This document shows positions 27,152 to 39,257 of a stretch of 64,000 nucleotides of DNA, one piece after another. Under the pieces are notes generated by a model that worked only from the letters and a program-made list of their open reading frames with translations, did not search any database and was not told the origin of the DNA. Made by a program: the position numbers and the translations under genes. The DNA is from Pyxicephalus adspersus (Eukaryota > Chordata > Amphibia > Anura > Pyxicephalidae): assembly GCF_032062135.1 (NCBI RefSeq), contig NC_092859.1:48543363-48607362 (forward strand). The letters run 5' to 3'. The first letter of the stretch is position 1. Each line of letters begins with the position of its first letter.

Positions 27152-28189
27152 ACTGTACATGTGTGTTGAACAGGGACTGAGGTGAATTATGTGTAATTGT
27201 ATATGTTGTTACAACATAAAACTATGTTTTTGTAATGTCATGGAACTGTCCCAAGTCAAAAGTTAGTTATGTATGGAGATTACATGGTAACTGCAGAATG
27301 AGAGAATGTAGCTAATCACGTAATTAACGTAAGATCCTGACATCCTGGGCAGATTTGGATTCAGCGCACTTGATTTAGTAAAGGACATATGGATTAGACC
27401 AAGTAGCAGACAATTTTTAGGGGGGGTTTGCCTTTTATTGGACACCAAACTCATTTGTTCTCTAGTATTAGGTGCATGGAATGAGTGGCAACACAAATGC
27501 ATAGCTGAGTTGCAAGCCAAAAGTATGTGCCCGTACAAGATCAGAATCACTGGGTATTCTACCATTAGCTTTTAAATTTATATTACTAAGAAAAACTAAG
27601 GTTTGGGTTTATACAGTAGATATTGTACCAAAAAAACAAACAAAATTATTCTTTTATATACTTGTTTTAATAAAATATTTTTTTATTTCACATATGTAAT
27701 TTAGTAATTTATTGTAATGTACATTCAATATTATTCTTTAATTCAGGAAGATGCAATTGTGAAAAATGGGGTGAACAGACCTCTTAACAAACACTATTTT
27801 TTGTAGCAGATGTGACCTATATTTCTCCTAAATGGGCAAGCTGTTAAAATAAGCTATATTGCTGTATAAACATTTCTCAAGCCTCAGACCTTAAAAAAAT
27901 AATTAATAAACATTTAAAGTTACTGTATTTGGTAATCAACCCTTAGAATTCAGTTAAAGCACAACATTGTTAAACAGACTCGCAGAAAAAGAATATTTTA
28001 GAAAACAGTTGTAAAGATTTTCTAAAGACTTGGCCCAAACAAGGCCTGTGGGGTCTATTTTGCAGCCAGCTACAGCCTATGAAGAGTGGCAGTGGAATGC
28101 CAGGTGCCAGCAAACTAGAAACAGCACTACTGGGGAACTACTAATAGTGATGACAACAATAGCCATAACTCTCATCGGATAAACGTCAG
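27152..28189. other. Intergenic, nothing supported
   Basis: AT-rich sequence, mostly without structure. The 100-codon minus-strand open frame at 27263-27565 has no recognisable motif. Confidence 0.45.
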
Positions 28190-28375
28190 CAGAAATGATG
28201 AGCAGAAAGTAGGAGCAAGCCGAATAGGATGAGGAAGACCATTCCAGAGAGTTGGGGCAGCTCTAGAGAAGTCTTGTATCCATGCGTGTGATGAGGTTAT
28301 GAGTGAGGAAGATATTAGGAGGTCATTGGAGGAGCGGTCATTGGAGGAACTCTTTGGGTTATATAGGAATCAGAG
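28190..28375 (+). repeat. Frog-type dispersed repeat fragment
   Basis: Purine-rich segment containing 'AAGTAGGAGCAAGCCGAATA', 'AGAGAGTTGGGGCAGCTCTA' and a short direct duplication of 'GGTCATTGGAGGA'. I recognise the wording as a common amphibian dispersed repeat, possibly another part of the one at 14003-14179. That link is from memory and cannot be shown here. Confidence 0.4.
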
Positions 28376-29321
28376 GGAAGAATTCTTATTGCTTGATGAT
28401 AGTTCCTGAATACTTTTTTGTTAAATACTTTTTTATTAAATGTTGTGTGTGAAAATTGCCCGCTCATCCCTACTACCAAACTAGTAGTACCTATACTACT
28501 GGAAAATGAGACTCTAGGCAGGTATGTCTAATGTTATCCTTCTGGGTCATTTTAATACATAAAATAAATCTCTACAAATAATATATGAATATTCTATAGT
28601 ACTCTGTTAGAGTGTGTTCTCTCTAAATAGATAAATGTTTATAGAGGTAGTGCTGAAGTATTTGGAATGAAATATGAAGACTTTTTAAACAACAGTATGT
28701 TGAATTTTTATGGTGTACACTAGTAGAAATAAATGTCTTATTAGTATACACTGCAACCATTTATCATGGTTAGAATCCACCAGTATGCTTCTTAGCCTTA
28801 AGCTTTTGGAGGTGCAATCTATTTAAATAATAATGTAATATTGTGTACAAATGACCCATACCCTGTACATTTTTTTTATATATTATGTTTAAGGCACCAT
28901 GTAATTTCCAAAACTTCAGAATAAATATAGCTATACATAGTAAGGTGTTTCTTTGCAAAATAAAATGTTACGTTGCATATATATTAATAGTATTTTACTT
29001 TTTCTACATTAAGATGATATGCTGTTTTTTTCACATACTACTACACAGCCTCTGCCAGGTGCTTTGAAAAGTTTTCCTTTAAAATGGAGCAAATGGCTCC
29101 TCATGACCACCAGTGCCACAGCGCCCTTAATATCTACCACCTTTCCGTAAACTGACAAAGGGATCCTATATGCCCCACATCTGCTAATCAAAACAAATTT
29201 AAAAAGGACAGTGACATCAATTGAAGGCTTCATTATAGGGTCATTTAAATACCCATGTAATTTAGAAGGAGAGGAAGACAGGTCAGCCAAATTCTTACTG
29301 TAATCAGCATAGAGGAAAAAA

Positions 29322-29323
29322 AA

Positions 29324-29372
<49 letters not shown>

Positions 29373-29430
29373 TATTTATATATATTATATATATAAATTA
29401 TATATATATTATATTATATATATATTTATT
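29322..29430. repeat. (TA)n microsatellite with TATATTATA variants
   Basis: About 100 bp of TA-dinucleotide DNA, preceded by an A-run. Confidence 0.95.
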
Positions 29431-29637
29431 TTAATAACATAAAATATTAATATTTTTATTTATTTATTTAATTTGCCAGAGTAGCTCCTTATACATCAAC
29501 AGTTAGCAATTTCATAAAAAAGTAGTTCCACTTTCCTACTTTTGATTTCTTCTTGAGAACCTAGCCCGAAACTTCCCAAAAAAAGATGAGGGTAAATATT
29601 ATACCAATACTAGACTCTGACCAGTCACTGACTAGAT

Positions 29638-29686
29638 TACTGGTCCCCAAGCTTGGAGTTTGTGAAACGGGTGTTGGGGACCCCTG
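29638..29686. mobile_element. 49-bp mini hAT-type element
   Basis: The ends are TACTGGTCCCCAA and TTGGGGACCCCTG, inverted repeats of the hAT type. The 8-bp GACTAGAT occurs on both sides (29630-29637 and 29687-29694). The remaining interior is only about 23 bp. Confidence 0.7.
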
Positions 29687-30696
29687 GACTAGATCGCTGT
29701 AGCAATCCCAATTCTTCTTTAGATGCCAAACTTTTCTAACCAACCAAGCTGCTGGGACAAATAAACAGCTGATCAATACCCTGACAGTAAATGAGAATGG
29801 GCAGGTAGTCAACCACTTTCATCAGACATCCTTTCTCGATTGATCTCTCATCCATTTCTACATTTCCGATGTTTCCGATATCTCGCATTGACTTACTAAT
29901 ATTAGGGACTTTACATTCCAACTTTGGATAGAGAGGGTGAAAGGTTATAGCAGCATTTTTGAATTGTGGGTCTGTAACACAACCCAAGGCTGTTATCTAT
30001 AATGGCTAACCATCCAAGCCTGGGTAGGAATGTTTTTCAGCTAGCTACCTATGTTTTAGGACTAGGGACTGGTGTGGCTTTCGACAAAGGTTAATTTACC
30101 GCAATCAAAATTTCACCATTTGTTATTGCCTTTTTGACCTTCAGACATTTATTTAACCTGTGGATTGTTGCTTCAACCCTCGGGGATCAATATTGACTAC
30201 TTTGGCTAACCCTAAATTACACCAATATTTTGCAATTTCCTGACTTTAAAATCACAATTTTGAACTACTATTTAGTTGTATACATCCAGTCATTACCACT
30301 TCTGCTATTTGTATATAATGGGATGTATGTCCATAAAAATGTTAGTAAGGACTTTCATTGTTTTGTGGTCATTAAGGGGCAAGATCACCCTGATACTACC
30401 AGCCAATGAGAATGCTCAAACATTTGGGCTCATTGCCCTTGAGAGCATGTCAAGGTACACACTGGCAAGATAGTGGACGCTGATAGGTTCACCAGCCTGT
30501 TTTGTCATAATGAAGCTCAGTTTAGGAACTGGAGAAACGCACACTGCAGCCTAGTGTGTGTGTATTTGTTTTTTTAGCCTCACTTTTTGCTATCACAGAG
30601 CTCCTGACATAATGACATAGTGACAAATGCTCTTTATGTCTTCTCTACTAGACCTAGACAGAGAGATTATAATTTCTCTAACAAAATATTTTTCTG

Positions 30697-30697
<1 letters not shown>

Positions 30698-30760
<63 letters not shown>
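30698..30760. repeat. Compound (CT)n(TA)n microsatellite
   Basis: A CT/TC run of about 39 bp is followed by a TA run of about 24 bp. The open frames with Leu-Ser or Glu-Arg runs are artefacts. Confidence 0.95.
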
Positions 30761-31807
30761 GATGTCCAAAAATCTCAAACTTTTATATCCAATATTTCTG
30801 GAACAATATGAAGTCAAAAGCCCTCTAGCAAACTGAAAAGTATGAGTACAAATACAAGTTTAGCTTACAAGAAAGAACATTGTGTATGATACGGCATAGC
30901 TAAAGATTGCAGAACACTACCAGACTGAAAATTTCTGCTATTTACCATTATCATTTCAACCCATTTATCTCACCCAACAAAAAATAATGAATATTCCAAA
31001 ATTACATTCAATACTTTAAATTTTGCAACTATTAAAAAGAATGAGCATCATTTGTAAAGTTTAATAATACCAAAAATGTGCTAAGCAAGTGCCACTTGGC
31101 TGTAGTTGCTTACTACACCACACCCTTCCTTGTCAAACTCCCCAGGTCTCCATTGATAATCCTCAGGTTCTCCCTTTCCCCTGTACTAACTACTGTAAGT
31201 AACTAGTTTTTACAATAAATTTCTACTTATTCCTTTTTTTTAAATCTCTCTTTCTTCTCCATTTCTGTACATACAAAATTCTCTCTTAAATATCTACATC
31301 AACTAGAGCTGTCAAGCATTTCCTATTTCTCAGAATTTTCAAGTAAATGTACATTTATATACACACTTGATCTTTTCCTTTCCTTATTTAAATCATATTA
31401 CACATATATACTTATATATATATTATTATTTCATTCTCTCAAATATAACTTCCTTCAATGTTACACCAATGAGCTACATACTTTTACTTGAATTACCATT
31501 CTGATATATCCTTTGTAATTTACTTTTGTATTTTTGACCCTTTAGTTTATTCCCACCTATTTTTGTATTTATTATATTATATACTATTTTAGTCTTATGA
31601 TCCATATATCTATGTTTTAAGGCATCACTATATTTCTAAATAACACTATGTATTCTGCAATTACTTTGTTGATACCTTGTTCTATGGTACTAGGACAAGA
31701 TTATGTATGATTTAGTAGCCTTGCTTGTATTATATCTTATTGCTACAATACCATTCAATTGTTTGTCTTTTACAATATATATGTATATGCTTAGTTTGGT
31801 CTCTTCT

Positions 31808-31842
31808 CTTTCTGAAAAAGCCATATGGTAAAACGCGTTGGG
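31808..31842 (+). ncRNA. Decayed hammerhead-like ribozyme motif
   Basis: The order is CTGAAAA, A, a short stem (GCC/GGT) around ATAT, then AAA, ACGCGT, T, GGG. This is the architecture of the motif at 44473-44510, including one extra A before stem II. The invariant G of CUGANGA is A and the G of GAAA is A, so it should not cleave. The surrounding AT-rich DNA (about 31200-32080) may be the terminal repeat of an old Penelope-like element; no protein remains. Confidence 0.4.
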
Positions 31843-32080
31843 TTAATGAGACAACCCCATGCTTCATTTTCATTCTGAGACATTATTGTATAATTTTGAC
31901 AGTATGTAATGTAATTGTACCTATTCCTTACTCAGTTGAGCTCTATATAGCTTACGAGATATGTTCCTTTCTCACTCAGTTAAACTTTGCATAGTTTAGT
32001 ATGCTAAATACACTTATTTTATAAACCACTGAATGTTGCCACAATGAGCTGGTTTTTCTCTTACTTATTCTTATATGTTA

Positions 32081-33161
32081 GTAAAAACATAAAAATGAAG
32101 TGCAGCGACAACAATTCCCAGTTTCAGAGGTCCTAATATGACCCATTGCTTAAATCAGGTAACCCTTACCCCAACAGAAAATTTTACTAGGAATGTAAAG
32201 GCTGTTTATTTAGCAAAGTGAAAATTCACTTTCCTAAGTGTATGGTTTCCATACAAAGATGTTTTGTTGTCTACTGAGAGTTTGGTGAAAAGTATATTTA
32301 TTACAATAGAATGATTGGACAAATCACAATATGTCATTTTGCATGTTATTTTAAGGCACCAGGAGGACTGGTCCAAAAATAGTTTTCCCTATTAACAGAC
32401 CATGGATGATCACATAAGGTTAATGTTTTATGGCCACTGTGCATAGAAAACCCCAAAACAGCAATTGACATTATTCTATCTCTGACTACATTTACAGACT
32501 ATATAACAGGTGTTACTGAGTGGACAGACCATGCTTTACCTGATCTCTTGATAGTCCAGTGCCTATGGTATAGCTCTGTAGCTTGCTGCAAATCTGAATG
32601 GATATTAAAGCCAGTTAAGGGACAATTAATTATCATAGAAAGACATTTCAGCAACTCAGCTACATTTTCAGACAGCTATTATTCTGCATTATTATGGTAG
32701 TACTAATAATCCAATTGACAACATTGTAACAAAGTTGACAGCATACATTGCAGAATGAATGAAGCAATAATTAAAGGCAGCAAGATAGGTAGGTAAGTGA
32801 ATAAAACTCCAGAAATGTTTTGCATGTCTATGTGTGAAAGTAATTTTGTTGGGTCTGGAATACCCAAACTGATCCTGTGGAGACGTTTTGGTTCCCCAGG
32901 TTTAAAGGAAACATGTACTTTGAGAAACACAGAGACCAGTAAAGTTGTTCTTCTCGATAACAAAGCATCTGATAGTTTAACACCTTTCTGTATCTGCGCC
33001 AAATAAAATTGAGAGTCTTAAGACTCCAATCAAACAGTTTAGAAATAATGTATGTAAAGTTTGGTAAAATTTTAAACAGGTCTTAGAGCCCCAGGTCTTA
33101 GAGTTTCAGAAGCAGGGTGTTCTTAATGGTTTCAGTGTCTAAATATAGGAAGTATGCAATG
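32081..33161. other. Intergenic, nothing supported
   Basis: Opposed short open frames at 32703-33006 mirror each other and lack motifs. Confidence 0.45.
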
Positions 33162-33169
33162 GAGTATAC

Positions 33170-33364
33170 CAGTGGTGCCCAACCTTTTTTTTAACTGGGG
33201 GCTGCTGTTGACTTTGGGATAAAACTCACAGGCCACAATGCAACCAAACAATAAAGGTGTATTTTTAAAACTAGAATAGTTTTAATTTAAAATGAAGTTA
33301 AATTGAAATGTTTCTAGTTGCCATAACATACATGAACCCACGGGCCATAGGCTGGGCACCCTTG
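33170..33364. mobile_element. hAT-type MITE
   Basis: It starts CAGTGGTGCCCAACCTT and ends GGCTGGGCACCCTTG, inverted repeats of hAT type. The flanking octamers are GAGTATAC (33162-33169) and AAGTATAC (33365-33372), matching at 7 of 8 positions. The length is 195 bp with no coding capacity. Confidence 0.8.
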
Positions 33365-33372
33365 AAGTATAC

Positions 33373-36300
33373 AATTAAAGCTATAGTCTGTGACTGAGAA
33401 AAACCGATTGATAGTAACATTCCCTGTGATAACCTTTAGATACTTAATAATCCTACATAATTTTTGAGTCACTAAAAAAGGCAATATTACTATTAGTTTA
33501 CTAAGATCAGTTATTATTAGATTGAAATGAACTTGACCCAATGCCAGTCCCTGGTACACAACTGCAAGCCTACTTTAAACAAATTACAATAAAATCTACT
33601 CTGTCTTCTGTCCTTTTACCAATACTTTATTCATGTACAAACATTCTTTTCTAATCCTTTCATTACCAGCTTCAGTACCAAATTGCTAAATGGGGATAAT
33701 CTCGAATACTTTTGCAATTACATGGCTTTGTTATATTAGCCTGGGGTCTTTCAACATTATAGAGTCACCTTTACATCATACAATATTTTAATTGTATAAA
33801 GTTGCCAATGAATGACTTTCTCAGTAATCTCACTTCAATGATGACAATTTAACCCAAAAGAACAGTACATATAAGAAAAGAAATTAGTTTTTTTGCATAT
33901 TTATGTTATTTATTTTTATACGGCCTTCATCACTTGTTAGCCTAAAGGATCTTAAATTTGAATGTTTCTACCAATACACCCACATACAAGAATTTATAGG
34001 TAGTAATACACCAACATATTACAGGTAACAGTTTTTTTTAATTTGTTTTAGTTAAACAGAATGAAAAGAAAATCTATTAGGAGGTTACATCCGAGGCAAG
34101 TGAGTGCTCAAATAGTATGATGTAGAAATTAGGCAAAGTAAGAGAAGTAGGAAACTAAGAACCTCATCTATAGCATAGATCTCTATAATGTTTCATCTGT
34201 ATGCCACTTTTACTCCCCCAAATATAAAATGAAAAAGGGTGTGAAAATATGAATCTTTTACTTTCTTCATTCATACAGGTAAAAACAAAAACATAGCATG
34301 ATTTTTCTGACTTTAATAGGCCCCGACCAGATGTTTGAATGTTCAGTACATTAGGACCTATGCTCTTCTGAAATCAGTAGGCAGCAGCTGCCGTCTGTGT
34401 GCAGTTAGGGGTCACAGGTGTTTACTTTGTCAACTAAGGTAAACTTTGGTTCAGTTTCAGATATTTGCAATTCAACTTTTCGTCAAATGGAGGTCAAAGT
34501 TAACTGATGCATGTTTAAGGAATGCTAGTAAGGAGAGACAAATGGAGCCAAAAATCTGAACACTCAACCAGTGTGTAAAACCAAACTGACAGATGTTCTA
34601 AATAGCAACAATACTCCTCAACATTGCCTTCCGACACGTACTCCAAAATATTGTGGACTTTGTCACAAGATGTTACACTCAACTTAATGTAGCTGAGAAT
34701 GTCCTAAGCACATCTTTCAGCTTCCTGTCACCAGATTATTTTAAAAATACTTTTTCATAAGACTGAATGTGCATTTACCATGTTTTTTGTATGGTATTTT
34801 ACTTCCTTGTGTAGACATCTAGATGCCTGAGACGGCTGCTTAGTGCAGCTATTTTGAATGTGCTCCAGTAGACTCAGACCTGTCATTTACCATTTATAGT
34901 AATTTTATAGTAATTATTTTGCTTTAGCTCCAACCCCAATGAAAAAAAAGTGGAGGGGGTTGTGGAAGACATTTTAAATGTGTCATTTTGGGCACTTTTA
35001 CTTGCAATATTTTATTATAGTGACGTGCTCTTTTAAAGACTCCCTTATCCCATAAAACAGTAATGCCCTTGTGGACTGTATGCATGTATGTATTTATACC
35101 ATAAAAAGTATGTTAGGGTAAAATCAGAAAAAAATATATAACGAAATCCTTCATAGAGCATAGTATATCTGAACACTAATCTGAACACTAAGAGAACATG
35201 AAAAGTCATTCACTGTGGAGACAAGTAAATATATTATTCTGATTAAAAAAGAGTCAAGCAAGCTGATTTGGATCTTTACCCCAAACTGCTTCTTTACTTG
35301 CAATAATTGTGTAAATGGGTATTGATTAAAAAAGGTAATTCAATTTCATTTTTTATATCAATATATATGCCTCTGCCTTTAACCCCCCATTGAAATGGGG
35401 AATCTACCTCCTTTTTTTTGAAAATGATTTTGGTCAGTGGAAATTTTCATCATGCAAACTGTCAGTAATAACAAAATTAATTCTTTGAAACTTGTTTTAA
35501 ATCATTATGAAATATTTGTCTTTAATTAAATGTAAGAGAGAATGTACATTTCAATTTAGAGTTTATTTTAAATGTGAGATAACTCTCTGCAATCGTAACT
35601 TTTACCAATGTTTGTACTTATTACAGTAAATTAAATTTTCAACTCATTTAACTTATGTTGCCTGAAATATAGGCAGAAGAAAATGTTCGTAGCTGTATTC
35701 ACACAAAACAACCCAATACATTACAGAGAAAAAAATACTTGCAACAGTTCACAAAAATAAAAAAAAATTAAAATCAACCACCTGTGTCAACATTTTGTAA
35801 AAAAAAAAAAAGCCTTCTGATTTAAATACCGCATTGAGTCTGTTGTTCTCTACCAACTTTTTCTCCTCCAGCAACTGTATTATCAATTTCGTTATGCACT
35901 TTTGGTCCCTATCATATTGGAAGTCGAACCTTCTTTGCATGGACACATTCCCATTGTACACATTGACACATTTTTGGCAGAGGGCAGCAGGTTTTCCTCA
36001 AGACCACCTCCATGCTTTATTGTAGGAATGGTGTTCTTTATGGTGAACTAGTTACAAATAAAGATGGATATTTATAACCAAGAATTGGGTTGATATTATA
36101 GTAAAATATCATTTAGGTTTGGTCAGGTGCTATGTACTTATATGCCATTTACCTTATAGATTAGAAATTACCCATGTATATTCACAAATATGTTAAAATA
36201 TATTGGAATGTATGAATCATTGTTAACCATTTTCTTATTTTGTAAACCAATAAAAGAACTATTGGAAAAGAAATATATCGACTAAGATTATTGCGTTTTG

Positions 36301-38540
36301 AATGAATAATAGAAAGCATGTAATTTACTCCCTTACTCCGGTTCTATTAGCTCTGATGCGTGGTGATACAGGTACCCAACCCTGACTAATTGGGGCAGGG
36401 AGAGAATTGACCAGGCTCTTCACAACAAGCAACCAAAGTGATTGAAGTAAGAGCAAAAGTAAGGTGAATAGTTTTTACCATAGTACTAACTTTCTGCCAC
36501 ATTTTTCATTCTACACTAATGTTAGTTTATTATCAGATTTTGTGGAAAATGTTTAAATCCCTGCCAATTTAAAAACACGTTTGGCTCCTGTTGCAGTTTT
36601 GATAATTGATTTTCTCCAGATATACATATTGTGATATTCATCCAAAGAATGCATTCAAGCACAGCAGTGCCCATTCATCTGTTTTGCTATGCACACCACT
36701 GAAGAGGCTGTAATGAACTCAAATACCATATCTCTTAAGTTTTTTTATTGTAGTGTATTATATCCGGCTGCATAAATTATAGGCACATTTAGGAACATGT
36801 ATTCTTATTAAGAAAATCTCAGAAACATGAAGACTGCTGTAATGATAACTATCATCAATAACAGAGATTAAAGCAAATGTGCTCTTACTTAAAAGCTGAA
36901 TTTAGAATTGCCAGACACAGAACATTACATTTTATATTTAGTTTTAGCAGCTTGTGGATATAACTTTGTAGTGAAATAAAGATCTGTAATATACAAATGA
37001 AAGACTAAACCCTCTGGGAAAATTAGGCAAGGGGGGAATGATTTTTCTCTGGCCAGATCCATGCATAACCCATAAATGTTATTTTTATGAGTTCATTACT
37101 GTAAAGCTAGAATGACCATTTTGCTTTCAAAAATATTTTTAAAAAGACTGATATTTAAATTAGAACTGCTTTAAGGAAAATCAGACATTTCTTTAGTCTT
37201 AACCCTTTTACCATGAATATACTAATTCCTACAATTGTTTTTTTACATTAAGTAGATTGCTTTAATTAATACTTTTATTTTAAAATATTTAAAGTTTCTT
37301 TTAAATTTTCGTCCTGTAAAATCTGAAAAAATTTAGGACAGGGAATCCGTAGTTCAAATGGAAATCCTCCTTCTACTAGGCATGTTCACTTTCTACAGCC
37401 AGTTGTATTTCCTTGTAATGGCTCACAAAAGTACATTTTGTTTATTATTTCTCATTTTTCTATACATTGCCCTGTAGGAAACAATACCTGGGTGAAACAA
37501 AAGAGGTGTTAAAGATCAGAATTAGAAAAAAAAACATCCATCCTAACTTGAATTATTACAGGGAAATACATTAACTAAATAATTTAACTGTACTGTATCA
37601 TATATAAACCAAAATAATTTTACAGCACAGAGGCATTAGTTATTATTGATTTAAAGAACAATTATGCACTGTTTGTGTTAAGTAGATGTTTTCTGTGTAA
37701 TACAGTTTAGCAGAATAATTTTGTGACAAAAATTGTATACATGGCATGTTAAACTAGCAAATATTTATATGTACACTTTTTTCTATTAGCATAGAGCACA
37801 TTGGTTTTATGTTATTGGGAGATAACTAGGACTTTGGCAGCATACAAGCTACAAAAGTAGGAAGCATACATAAACATAAGCATGACTGTGGTATACATGA
37901 GCCCTTGAATCCCGTTCTCTAAAATCTTGTGACCTCTCCCCTTCTATCTCTCACTTTTATCCTTTTCTTTTTCCCACCCTGTGTTTAATAATCACCACCT
38001 ATCCTGGACAATCTCCCCTCCACCTCCCAAATCTTATTTTCAAAACACCTGCTTTCTTGGCCTGCCCCCCACAGTCATGCCGGCCAACGCCTAGCTCTTT
38101 CTTTCTTTAACTAAGACGGCAGATCTGTTAAAACACGTTAAATATTTTCAGGGTATAACATGTCATAATCTGCACATATGATAAACATTTGTGGATGGTG
38201 GTAATGCTTAACTGGTCATCAGCTAGGGCAATTCTAAGCAACTCATACATACATGCCAAATTCCAACTGCCTTTGATTGCTTAAATTTATGAAAATTTCG
38301 CACAGCACAAATTCTTGCAATGCGGGATGGTAACTGTGAAACTCATGTTTAAACTTTACTTCATCAAAAGGTTAAAATGAAATAGAGCCTATTGCTCCAA
38401 TTGGGGGCATAGTTTGTCCAAGCATTGTACAGAAGTTGGGGATGGGCTTCCTGAGCAAATGACCTTGACTGTTCAAAATTTATGTAAAGACTGTAGTACA
38501 AAGGTATTCTACTGTAGTGGTTTCAGATCAAGCACTGTAA
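33373..38540. other. Intergenic, 5 kb, no gene seen
   Basis: AT-rich sequence. Short open frames have no family resemblance. 'TCTGAACACTAA' is duplicated in tandem around 35168-35190. Confidence 0.45.
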
Positions 38541-39257
38541 TGATTAGGGATGAGCGAAAATTTACAATTTGATCTTGCGGCGAATTTGGCCGTTCTCGCT
38601 TACCAAACATTTAAATCTAAATTCGGCCGTCGAGATCGAATTTTTTGGGACCTGCAAGAGCAATCGGGGGAGCAGAGCTGACATATGTACAGCACTCATT
38701 CTTCATCTGTCACTCTTTTGCTGCTGGAAACGACCATAAAAGATCATTTCCAGCTATGAAAATTGAGAGATTTTCACACCTTAAGGACTGCAAGCCCTCA
38801 TTTAACCTTTACCATGGCTACATTCATGAATGCAGCCGTTGGAATCCTCCTGTGCGTGATCCCTGGGCACTAGCGGAGAGCTCCGCTCCCCTGATTGCTC
38901 TTGCAGCCTTGTAGTATGTGTTCTTAGAGATTCTCTATCCAAGAACACAGGAGTCCCACGGCTGTGTTCATCATAAATGAATGCAGCCGTAGGAATCATC
39001 CTGTGAGGGCTTGCCCTCATTTAACCTCTAGTGCCCGGAGATCACACACAGGAGCATTCCCACGGCTGCATTTATGAATGCAACCGCGGTACTCCTCCTG
39101 CCTCCCTGGGCCCTAGAGGTTAAATGAGGGCTTGCATGAGGGCTAGAGGTGTGTACATGCCCTAAATTTTCATCGCTGGAAATTATCTTAAATTATGGTC
39201 GTTTCCAGCAACAAAAGAGTGACAGATGAAGAACGAGTGCTGTACATATAGCACTGT
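38541..39257. repeat. Complex foldback repeat
   Basis: Long inverted arms lie at 38682-38770 and 39163-39250. The left arm has CTTCATCTGTCACTCTTTTG and CTGCTGGAAACGACCATAA; the right arm has the reverse complements. The interior repeats a motif built on ATGAATGCAGCCGT-GGAATC several times in both orientations. CAAGAGCAATC-GGGGAGC (38655) is inverted at about 38885-38908. A leading segment 'GATTAGGGATGAGCGAAAA' is of a type common in frog repeats. No protein domain is evident in its open frames. Confidence 0.7.

Noticed and set aside
30593..30817. Opposed open frames with Leu-Ser, Arg-Glu and Tyr-Ile runs
   Set aside because: Translation of a compound CT/TA microsatellite.
38645..39020. Open frames of 89 and 72 codons on opposite strands
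   Set aside because: They are by-products of the foldback repeat's symmetry.
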